Below, one piece after another: positions 51,408 through 60,371 of a stretch of 64,000 bases of DNA. The notes beneath the pieces were generated by a model. The model did not search any database. It had not been told where the DNA came from and was given only the letters and a program-made list of their open reading frames with translations. The stretch is from Trileptium ribeirensis (taxonomy: Eukaryota > Nematoda > Enoplea > Enoplida > Thoracostomopsidae). A program made the position numbers and the translations under genes. The stretch is from positions 1-64,000 of the forward strand of contig JASANE010017530.1 of assembly GCA_030248225.1 (NCBI GenBank), given 5' to 3'. Each line of letters opens with the position of its first letter. Within the stretch, counting starts at the first letter, position 1.

Positions 51408-51900
51408 CAAGGAATAACCGGAATCAATAAACGGAACCGTCCATTTAAACCGGATCCGGAACCTGGTCTTCGAAACTTAAATATAGTAAAACAGATGAAA
51501 GAAGAAACGAAGGTATAGTGGATTTAAAATATATTAAAAATAAGTTTTACATTAAATTTAATGTGTTTGCGGTGGCATTATTGCCTCTCTGAAACTTTGA
51601 CGAAACTGAGGAAGCTAATAATGTTTATTTATCGATCAATATGTCGGTTTTTGGACCCCCGACCAAAAAAAGCCTTTCACTATACAGTGTTGCGTAAATT
51701 GCAAACTGAATGTGCTTGTAAATAAATATTCTTGCACGGAGTGTAGACTAAATACTTTCGCTGTCTCCAATAGCCTCCCTTTACTTCACATACGTTTGTT
51801 GCATGTTATTCTGTAGGCAACTTGAAATTATTGGTATATATGGTTCTAAAAGAAAACAAAGGAAGGTATACAATAAGTTTCTAATCAGTAGACAGCGGAA
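51408..51900. mobile_element. hAT-like MITE, second copy, inverted and truncated
   Basis: Starts caaggaataaccgg and follows the complement of the 33,075-34,258 element for about 490 bases (aaccgtccatttaaaccgg, ggtcttcgaaa, tttatttatcgatcaa, ctccctttactt.acatacg). The other terminus is missing, ending near the Polinton-derived sequence. Confidence 0.85.
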
Positions 51901-51956
51901 GGGACGACGGTAGATATTGTAGACAATCTTTGAATTTGAGGGATCAAGTATATTTC

Positions 51957-52129
51957 TTCGGTTTATGGTTATTTTCTTCGACCGATCCACCCGCTTCAGT
52001 CATATTATCTAAAAGTTCATTGTCTTCAATATCGGTATGTTCTCCTACGTCTGACAGTTCGTTTTGGTTAATTTCTGATGAGGGTGAATATTTGGTTGCA
52101 TTGAATCGTGTGTCGCATAGAGATAAGCA
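51957..52129 (-). other. acidic open frame, unknown
   Basis: A minus-strand frame ending in TGA near 51,957 encodes a serine- and acid-rich stretch (ELSDVGEHTDIEDNELLDNM) with a basic end. It may be the tail of a protein from the adjacent Polinton-type fragment; no family is recognised. Confidence 0.3.
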
Positions 52130-52267
52130 AGGTAGCCGTTGGGATTATATGTTGTAGTGTTCCATCGTTCCAAAATCTCATTTTTTTAGTTTGATGATTA
52201 ATGATAGATAACCCTGAGCACTTTAGGTATACAATCGAGGTCCGTCTTGAATTGATTTGTTAACTTT

Positions 52268-52560
52268 TCAGTGTATTGCGTGAGGAGATGCCATCGTATT
52301 TGCGTAGGTTATGGAAATGACTTCTCTATTTATTTTGTAGCTAATGTTACACTCACTGTGAACTGTACCACGAAATGGACCACATAAATGAAAGTGGTCT
52401 ATGACACAATCATATAAAAGAGCCTTTCCGCAAATGAAGCAGTCTTTTGTGTAGTGGTACTGGAACCAATCGTCCTCGCTCATTTCCACAGATATTGGAT
52501 CATTGACACGCGTTTGATATTTATTACCCAATAGTAGTATAGGGGGAGCCAGAGAACCCC
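52268..52560 (-). pseudogene. fragment of a second Polinton-type polymerase (zinc/endonuclease VII-like motif)
   Basis: The frame encodes CFICGKALL, then CVIDHFHLCGPFRGTVHSEC and NISYKINR. The C..C ... DH.HL.G.(F/Y)RG..H..CN pattern is found in a subset of protein-primed family B polymerases of Polinton/virophage type, just before their exonuclease. It ends abruptly. The polymerase at 53,640-57,691 is of the NSGK(F/Y)D type and lacks this module, so this comes from a different element. Confidence 0.72.
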
Positions 52561-52574
52561 AGGTTCGCGGTTGG

Positions 52575-52682
52575 TGGAGCGGTGGAGCTGACCTTGAAAC
52601 TGCGTGTTGCTTACGGGGTAATTTTAGTGCTGTCATCGAGGCGTGTATGTTGTATATTTATAGTAGCGAGGAGGGAGGATCG
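52575..52682 (+). repeat. Polinton left terminal inverted repeat
   Basis: tggagcggtggagctgacct onward matches the complement of the last 110 bases of the window, with about 85 percent identity and landmarks gaccttgaaactgcgtgttg and tagtagcgaggagggaggat. Confidence 0.92.
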
Positions 52683-53045
52683 AGGATTTGACCTTGAAAT
52701 ATATGTTACTATACAATATGCGTTAAATATGCAACACCCTATATTTGATATTTCAACCACATGCATTGTGTTTATATAATATAGAAAACATGGGTATAGT
52801 AATTGCGGGATATCAAGCACCCGAGATGATAGGGCACGCTTCTGTAAATTCTTAATATACTCCAGGTATGGTTCGTGTGCCTAATATCTCACAATTTTCC
52901 ACTTTGTCCCACGTATTTAGTAATCATGTCGAAGTACTAAGACAGCAATTCTTACCGTACAACATTTCAACATATCAAACCCATTCCAAATTCTAGGCCT
53001 AATCACTCATATAAATTATAACACTCCAGTTATATATACTTTTAT

Positions 53046-53168
53046 TTACACATCAAGTCCATCAAAAAATCTAATGTCACAACCCTTCAGCTGTATGGGC
53101 TCAGTCACAAAATCTTCACTTAATATTTTCACAGCTTTTTCACCCAATCTCTCCCTAATTACCCATGC
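53046..53168 (-). CDS. short C-terminal coding fragment, unknown
   Basis: A minus-strand frame of 40 codons before TAA, with KAVKILSEDFVTEPIQLKG and DIRFFDGLDV, looks protein-like. It lies downstream of the polymerase and is followed by an AATAAA on the same strand. It may be an exon or remnant of another Polinton gene. Confidence 0.35.
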   Translation of the reverse strand, partial: AWVIRERLGEKAVKILSEDFVTEPIQLKGCDIRFFDGLDV

Positions 53169-54223
53169 TTATTGCTTGCAACAACATTAACACAGTATAA
53201 AATGACAATTCAAATGTGAAATATAACGAAATGGTACAATTATTAACTCTAATATTTTGCTTGGACAGGCTTTCAGAAAAATATTATCATTACTTTCCGT
53301 GAAATTTTAAAACCCACCACTGCTAATAGATCTAAAATTCTTAAAATGTATACTTTAGCATAAATGCTTAAAATGTATACTTTTCTCGAAATTTTTTAAT
53401 AAAACACCAACCATTCTTCAACTCAATTCTTCGAATTACTTTACATATTTAGTATCACACGCGAGGGTATAGCTAATACCACACAAACCATTCCTCGAAA
53501 ATATATACCTCTAAGTCTTTTACAACAACATATATTTCTCTAAGTAACATATTCTATCAAAATTCATACAACGGAATAACATCATATAAACCCAATCAAT
53601 TATACAGTAACCGAGTTAGTACCGAACCCTATATTCACACTTTCAGTTTGCGTTTTTTTAAAATCTTAAGAGGTTTAGTACTAACCCCATCACTAAGAAC
53701 AATGCGCTTCGGATAAAAATATGTAATGCTGTCCCTCTGCTGCTGGTATTGCATCAAGTCCGTCCCTTTCATCCTGAATCCATAATTGGTCCCACCTTCC
53801 TTTTCTTTCGTTTTTAACACCCCCATAAACATGTCTTTATTAACATTGTTAGTAACTTTTGATAGTCCCTTCGTCGACACCTTCACTCCCCCATCCTCCT
53901 TCCACCCATAGTATATATGTCTTCGAATTCAGAGTCACCATCCCATCGCCGCTCCACTCGAGTTTAAATAGCCCTGGTGTGCGCTCCGAATACTTATCGG
54001 TGGCAAAAAATTTAGGTATTTCAGCTTCTTGTCCTCTTTCGATTAGCATTGATATTAGGTCCTGGCCGGCTATTGCGAAGTAGAAGGAGTCTGAGACCAT
54101 CTGAATCAACCGGAAGTTTTCTTTGCCCAGCCGACGTCGAAGGAACACGTATAGCTCCAACATTCATAGCTTCGCATATTGGTAGACGAAGAACGGTATA
54201 ATACTGGGCAGATCCATAACCAC

Positions 54224-54810
54224 CTAAAACGTAAATCAGGCACCATAAGTAATTTGTCCAATTGGTTAGCATAACAAACATATTTTAAAATAAAAAAATC
54301 TGAACATAATACGCAACTGATATTAGATTACATTGGTTTAGATGGGCTATAAAGAACCTGGCTGAGCCAACTGATATTAGGTACAACGTTTTAATTTAAC
54401 TGTAATATGCAACTCAGCCTTCGCGATCACCTGCATAAACATACATTTCCCTCATACACAAACAACACCAAAGAAACCATATAATACACAGAGAATAGCG
54501 GAGACATAACAAACGTAATTTAAATTAAAGAAATCTGTACACTCTACGCAACTTATACTAGGCCATACGTTTTAATCTCACTCTAATATCCTACCAGAAC
54601 TTCAAATCCTTAGGATGTTTCTTACATATTTCTCTATAAACATATCTTCCATTCATACACAGCACTTCAAATATATTCTGTGATACACAAACAATACCAT
54701 ATCCTACACAAAAGCTATCAAAGTCATCTTTCCAATATGGCACTGGTATAAACATATAATAACCACTCTCATTACACTTTATATCTAATCCAAATAATAA
54801 ATATCCTTAC
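54224..54810 (-). other. intron in Polinton polymerase gene
   Basis: After NKRK the sequence has donor gtaagg (54,805-54,810); the coding homology resumes after gattttacg-type acceptor ttacgttttag with VVMDLPSIIPFFVYQYAKL. Removing 587 bases restores the family order without a gap. Confidence 0.8.
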
Positions 54811-56357
54811 CTTTCTTTTGTTCATGTAGACTTGGAATATACCGTCGTCTATTTCTTCTATCTTTTTAAAATGCCCGTCACGTATCATCCTTTGAGCCTC
54901 CGTAGCAGTCCGGAATGAAACATCCTCAAATTGTGTTTTGTCCATAGCTAATCGACCGTAGCAAGTATTTCCGAACAGCTTCAGCATCTCACCAAGTATC
55001 TTCTTGGACTCGTCAGCATCCGCTGCTCTGCGACCGTTAGCCACTTCCTCGCTAAGGTGCTCGAAGGCTGCTACTCGTTGATACTCCACGAACTGGTGGA
55101 CGCGTGTGACATGGAGGACGTGTTTCATGCAGAACCGTAGTAGCGGCGTAGCCAGTAGTATTTTTGTGCCGTGGAATGATCCTATGAGCGACCGCCTGGG
55201 ATACTTCATTATCCCCTGTTGCTTGGCGTATTCTGCCATATGCTCCCCAATATCGTCTAATGATATCTCCACGTTCTTAAACACCGGGGGCATTTCTTCC
55301 CAAAAGTCCCGGGCGGTATCATTCCAACATGGCACTTGTATGTCTACTTCCGCTATACCAAAGGCCCTATCGTTCCGTACGCCATCTAGAATTTCCTTCG
55401 TTGTTATAATGTCCCTCCCGAAACATGTGTTGGCGTTTAGTCGCTTCCACTCGGACCACTCCGGAATATCAATGTTGTCGTTTATGTAGTCGTCGAAGTC
55501 ACATTCTTTGTCCCAAATAAACTCACAATTGACTTGCTGTTCGAAATACTCGTGTTTCCTTGTCGTGTCCTTTTGGCGCTTGTAGTACTCCTCGTCCCGG
55601 TTTTTTGTAGACACACAGCAACAACCATGCCAGTAGCACCCATCGAATTCGAAGACAATGTCTTTCTCGTTACCGCACCTACCAGCTGGTATGTAGCCAT
55701 CCACGTAGTACCTAGTAATGCCGTTTTAGATCATCTTCTGCCCTCCGTTAAATCTCTGCTGAATAACGACGCCGTCTCGACCTAATCCAGTGCACAGTTC
55801 CCGGCCTTGGTATTCTAGGTATGTTTAGTTCTTTTAGCTCATGGCTGTAGCCTTGAACTCGTTTTATCTTTATCCACCCGTTCCGTGACACTGCATCGTA
55901 GAAGTCTCCACGGCTCCTTGACTGCGTCGGAACTTCCTCCCCTGGTTCTCGTAGCTCCGGTCGCCACGTTGAAAACACACCGGTAGGCATCTCCTGGCAC
56001 AATGACCATAGATATAGCCCATTTAAGTTGTAGCCTAAAATTTTAGCCACCTTCTCCCCGCCCCGTATTGTCGTCTTTCCAACTTCGTGATACCGATGGA
56101 ACACGATAGCCGGACCACCAACGATGTTATCTTTAATTAACCCATGTAAGTCTTTCTACTTCCCGTTAAATAATGTAAACATGCCGCCTTTTGGTAGTCG
56201 CTGAAACATTCGCTTCATGGCAACACCGGGGAGACTTATAGCCTCCTTGAACATGTCGATGCCCCACGCTTTGAAGAAATCGAACATCTTCTGCACAGCT
56301 TCAAGGAAGGGCGCAACGTCTAAGTTGTTATACCATTCAAGCAAATCGCGCACACAT

Positions 56358-56764
56358 CTAAAATATTTAAATCATTATTTAGGGTCACAGTATAACCAAA
56401 CATACTGGAAGAATAAATTAAACAAATAACTTTCAACAAAATCCCCTAAAACTGCAATCCTAAACCAATTTAACCTTATTAAACAAACATTTTTCATCAA
56501 AGTGACCTGAAACTGTAATAATAAACTAGTTTTATCGCGGCAATTTACATAATTTCCTAGCCATTTTATGTATTTACACAATTATTTACACCGTCTAATA
56601 AACGTCATATTTCCAGTAAGCACATCAGTTCTTTCAGAAACTAGCCTTCAACTTCCGTCATTTTCCATTCCGTCACATTAAAACAACTTCTGTTAAATTA
56701 CTTTAGCTACTCTAACAAATCATACTAAATCTTTCACGCTCTACTTAAAGTTTTTTTCACTCAC
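56358..56764 (-). other. intron in Polinton polymerase gene
   Basis: Donor TTCAA|gtgagt (56,764) and acceptor aatattttag (56,358) bound 407 AT-rich bases. Splicing completes a lysine codon and joins NVWKEEGF to CVRDLLEWYNN, exactly the spacing expected in the family. Confidence 0.85.
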
Positions 56765-57689
56765 TTGAAGCCTTCTTCTTTCCATACGTTTTGAATATAT
56801 TCGTAATCCGCGGCACTAAGCTCCTTCTGACGTAACGAACTGTAGAACGCGGCTCTAGGAGGAAGGTCCTTGTGATTTAGTTGCTCTAGGTTTTCGAACC
56901 ACTCATACTGCCATACACCTTTAGCTTGCTCCACGTCAAATGCCCGTAGAAACTTGTCATAACTTGTTCCAGGGGCTAGGTAGTTGCTAATGTCGACGAA
57001 CAGTAACGAATCTGTTGAAAGGCTCATAAACGAGTTATTTTTTGTGATGGCATTGTTCAATTTAGCTCCGCGACGAATTAGAAGTAGCACGTAATAGCGT
57101 TTGATTAGGTTTAGGTCGAATTTACCGCTATTAAAACCCAACACGACTAGCTGTCTTATCCAAGCTTCAAACTTGCGTAGATACATTGTCCACTGGAATA
57201 AGGCGCTTAGTGTACACCAACTTCCGCTCTGGGTTCTGTAGCTGCGAATACTCCTCGAAACGTGCTTCAAACTCGAAGGCAGCGCGGAACGGATAGAATC
57301 TGTCCAAAATATCGAGTCCCTCTTCCCGTAACTCGTCATGAATAGTTTTTGGGAGCCCGAAGCCGCCGTCCTAGTATATGTATTTAGTGCCCAACTCGCC
57401 ACATTCTTCCACATGCCGCTTGAAGTTGCCCACTTTGTCCCAAACTTTATCACAGTTATCACAACGCCATGACTTTGTATACCTTTCTAGGTTGTATATG
57501 TATGAAAAATGGTTCTCGAATAAATTTAGGTGCAACGTTTCTCCGTATAAACCTCTGGATTTGTGTATAAGGGTCGCTGTTGGAGGCCTAGGTACGATAT
57601 TCATAGTCATAATTGCAATAGAAACCGGTTGTCTCATAACTAAACAATCATACATACCTTTAGCAATAGTCACTATAAGTAATTCATCC

Positions 57690-58010
57690 ACATATGATAT
57701 ACGGTGGATAGCTAAGAACCGAGAAAATGTAGACTTTTCAATTACCCTACACCAACCACAAGACCGGAGTGCTAGTGCTAGGAGATAATATCTTTACCAA
57801 GTTTGGGAGTCTATATTCGCTAATATTTCTCTGCCACATAACCAGGTCCGTGTACTAATCCACGCTGGTAACTACTACCATGAGTATAGGACAGTTAACT
57901 GTAACCTCACAGCATTTACGCTAAGCAAACTATTTCTCTTTAATCTCGAACAGGTACTGGAAAGGAACGTTATCCGTGTTAATATCCGTGTTTTAGAATC
58001 TGCATATTAA
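57690..58010 (+). pseudogene. Polinton plus-strand gene 1, unknown, one in-frame stop
   Basis: A plus-strand frame reads through one TAA (57,786-57,788) into 74 further codons with LPHNQVRVLIHAGNYYHEYR and NLTAFTLSKLFLFNLEQVLE. It starts head to head with the polymerase gene, so the start region may act as a shared promoter. Its stop overlaps the next start as TAATG. No family recognised. Confidence 0.5.
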
Positions 58011-58294
58011 TGTCTCTGCCACTAATACATTTCCGACATATATCTAGCGCGCATTATATGCATAATTCTTCGAAATCAAGGTTCACCGTGTCTAAGAAAA
58101 CATTAAGAAAGTTAATTTATAACACTTACCTGGACTATGACGATATATATCAGCAGTCGGAAGATAAATATGTTATGACAAAGGACCTGGGTTTTGATAT
58201 TGGATTTGTAGCAGACATCGGTAAAAGATCGCAAATACTTGTTATAGTGTACGTAGATACTGATCACAAAATTATTACTACTTTTCCTTGCTAA
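58010..58294 (+). CDS. Polinton plus-strand gene 2, unknown protein
   Basis: 94 codons starting at the ATG of the TAATG overlap. Basic N-terminal half (SKSRFTVSKKTLRKLIYN), then an aromatic/acidic stretch and a hydrophobic strand (SQILVIVYVD). No recognised domain. It could be a truncated structural gene. Confidence 0.45.
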   Translation: MSLPLIHFRHISSAHYMHNSSKSRFTVSKKTLRKLIYNTYLDYDDIYQQSEDKYVMTKDLGFDIGFVADIGKRSQILVIVYVDTDHKIITTFPC

Positions 58295-58315
58295 TACTAA
58301 ACTTCTTAAGTAATA

Positions 58316-58531
58316 ATGAACAGTATCGAAAACGTGTTAAACAGCCTTGCCATAAATCCTCCAACCATGTCTATATTTCGATGTAACTTTGAACAAGTTG
58401 AAAAGCGTCTTTTCTTCGAGCATCAACTCGTTATAGTGAAGCGTATTATTCGATTTGACCCAACTCCAGTGCCAATCAATCCATATCGTATATTTATTCC
58501 GGGGCAGTCGGTAACTATGGATAGTTGTTGA
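58316..58531 (+). CDS. Polinton plus-strand gene 3, unknown protein
   Basis: 71 codons beginning 21 bases after the previous stop. Content is mixed with a basic middle (LVIVKRIIRFDP) and proline-rich end. No family recognised; part of the compact plus-strand block. Confidence 0.4.
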   Translation: MNSIENVLNSLAINPPTMSIFRCNFEQVEKRLFFEHQLVIVKRIIRFDPTPVPINPYRIFIPGQSVTMDSC

Positions 58532-58577
58532 GGTAAATTTTTATAAAAAAGGGAGTGTAGGGATATCAGTAACAATC

Positions 58578-58931
58578 ATGGACAAAACTAGTGTGGCTAA
58601 TGTCTTCTTAAATTGTCTCATTCTGGGAATATCCGTACTAGTCTTCATCACCCTAGTTCCACCACCGGGAGATATAACGGTTGCTAAGGATAGGTTTATG
58701 TTTTGCCAGGTTTGCTACTTCGGTGCCAAGACAACCCTTACCCTTTGCGCGGCTAAGATATTTCTATACAAAGACGGTGTCAAGTACGATATAATTCCCA
58801 CGGTGTTGTCTAAAGTAAGGCGTGCAGCTTGTCAACACGGGCAGGGGTTCTTAGAACAGTTAATTGCAACCCTACATAATCGAAACATAACACTAAACAC
58901 CTTCGAGGTAAGAGATTTATGTAACCTATAA
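58578..58931 (+). CDS. Polinton plus-strand gene 4, small membrane protein of unknown role
   Basis: 117 codons. Residues 10-27 (LNCLILGISVLVFITLV) form one strong membrane segment, followed by a soluble cysteine-containing domain (MFCQVCYFGAKTTLTLC). It ends TAATG, overlapping the integrase start by one base. No deep-rooted Polinton family assigned from sight. Confidence 0.5.
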   Translation: MDKTSVANVFLNCLILGISVLVFITLVPPPGDITVAKDRFMFCQVCYFGAKTTLTLCAAKIFLYKDGVKYDIIPTVLSKVRRAACQHGQGFLEQLIATLHNRNITLNTFEVRDLCNL

Positions 58932-59385
58932 TGATGAACAAGCTTAGTGACCTATACTATGACCCCTCAAACCCCCTCACTCTTGGCTCTCTACGCAACC
59001 TATACCTAGCTGCCAAGAAGGCAGGGGTTTCGGTAACACATTCCCAGGTTAGGGAGTTTCTAAGCGGGGAGCCTCCATATACACTAGTAAAACCACGACC
59101 CCGGGAAAGATTTAAGCGAGTTAGGTATATAGTATCAGACTTATATGACATATTCCAGTCCGATCTAGCTGATTTCCAGTCTCTAGCTAAGTATAATGGT
59201 GGAGTTAAGAACATATTAGTAGTTATAAATTGTTGGGCAGTGCCACTGAAAAACAAAACCGGTGAAACCCTAGCTAAGTCGTTTTCGAAATCCTAGACTC
59301 CGTTCTCCCAGAGAAACCACGAAACTTTGTCGTAGACAGAGCTAAGGAACACTACAATGTCACGTAGACAAGCATCTCAGTTTCC
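58931..59385 (+). pseudogene. Polinton retroviral-type integrase, truncated
   Basis: The first 121 codons hold the N-terminal region with LYYDPSNPLTLGSLRNLY, VKPRPRERFKRVRYIV and the core start FQSDLADFQSLAKYNGG with the first catalytic aspartate, then CWAVPLKNKTGETL. Compared with the family, a few residues between VVIN and CWAVPL are missing. After the stop at 59,294-59,296, homology continues in another frame with LPEKPRNFVVDRAKEHYN (second aspartate), then is lost before the catalytic glutamate and chromodomain. The integrase would insert the element, but this copy cannot be functional. Confidence 0.85.
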
Positions 59386-59591
59386 GGGCAGTAATCTCCT
59401 AGGCGAAATCTTATTGACTATCAGAACTGAACTACAGAAATGATGTCTGTGTGCTTAAAATATTATCGTTTATAATGTTAGTATTTTTGTTGTTTATAGT
59501 GCTTATGTATTCATGTGTTGTTTTAAATAAAAGAAAAAACCATATGCGCTTCATAGAAGCAATTTTGTTAACTAGCCCACATCCCTAAGTC

Positions 59592-59927
59592 ATGGGACTA
59601 GGAGGTTACATTAAAGTTATCTATTTTCAGTTTGTTATGGCTCAAGAGATAATTGATAAACTATTGCCTCATCATGTGCTTAATGTGACTGACGTCGTTC
59701 AGTCTCTATACAAATATATGTCACCTCCAACAATGTCGTGGATATGTCATCCGGGTCATGGAGATTTACAGCTACGCTTCTACAAGTGGTTATCGTCTCA
59801 GTTACTAGATGTATTTTTCGCATTCATTCACTCGCTCAACACAACATGTCAGCTCACTATCTACGGAGTATTCAAGCATGAGGCTACCACACTCGGATTC
59901 ATTCCACACGAAGCGGAAAACATGTGA
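59592..59927 (+). CDS. Polinton plus-strand gene 6, unknown protein
   Basis: 111 codons with VMAQEIIDKLLPHHVLNVTD, VVQSLYKYMSPPTMSWICHP and a hydrophobic stretch DVFFAFIHSLN. No recognised family. A second overlapping frame exists at 59,809-60,039, which may indicate a frameshift near 59,810-59,930. Confidence 0.4.
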   Translation: MGLGGYIKVIYFQFVMAQEIIDKLLPHHVLNVTDVVQSLYKYMSPPTMSWICHPGHGDLQLRFYKWLSSQLLDVFFAFIHSLNTTCQLTIYGVFKHEATTLGFIPHEAENM

Positions 59928-59945
59928 GATTATATTGACAATTTC

Positions 59946-60371
59946 TTGTTCCGGGGATTACTCGACCATCACAAAACCGATATGTATTACTGGGCGATAC
60001 AGGAAGACGCACCGGAATCTGGCAGCTACCACGAATTAAAACTAGTTGAGAGAAGGGTAATGAAGACCAGGGGAATTTATCAAATTCATAAAGACCATAC
60101 CGAAGCTCCAGTTGGTAAACTGTATAAAAGCGGCTATGAAAATGATATAATTGATTTATGTACAGAAATGTGGGAGTACTTTCCTATAGTTTAGTGTTTT
60201 GGGCATAATATTGATGTGTCTGAAAAAATGGTAGCAGTAAGCGACGATCCTCTACTCATGGAATTTCATTACTCTGTTTTACATAACTTAGTCGGATTGC
60301 TCTCGTCAAAATTATTGTATCATAAGTCAGTGTATGAATATGGATTAGCTCACATAAAAACACAACTATAA
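59946..60371 (+). pseudogene. Polinton plus-strand gene 7, unknown, one in-frame stop
   Basis: A frame of 82 codons (with HELKLVERRVMKTRGIYQIH and DIIDLCTEMWEYFPIV) continues in the same frame after TAG (60,192-60,194) for 58 more codons (NIDVSEKMVAVSDDPLLMEF, GLLSSKLLYHKSVYEYGLA). The protein-like composition on both sides suggests one gene broken by a nonsense mutation. Function unknown. Confidence 0.5.

Larger units (their letters stand above)
53640..57691 (-). pseudogene. Polinton protein-primed family B DNA polymerase, inactivated
   Basis: The polymerase copies the element using a protein primer. Parts in order: zinc-finger-like region with HFSYIYNLERYTKSWRC and CDKVW (57,560-57,400), a segment to LIPV, an internal deletion, exonuclease motif GFNSGKFDLN (57,110), SNYLAPGTSYDKFL, WYNNLDV (56,325), motif A as GYNLNGLYLW, DGCYWHG (55,640), GNTCYGRLAMDK of motif B (54,960), FFVYQYAKL, motif C as QMVSDSFYFA, and STKGLSK to YFYPKRIVLSDGVST (53,690). 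Motif A aspartate is asparagine (AAC, 56,027-56,029) and the first motif C aspartate is valine (GTC, 54,095-54,097). In-frame stops are at about 57,372, 56,158, 55,728 and before motif C; frameshifts occur near 57,190, 55,790 and 53,920. Two introns are visible. Confidence 0.95.
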
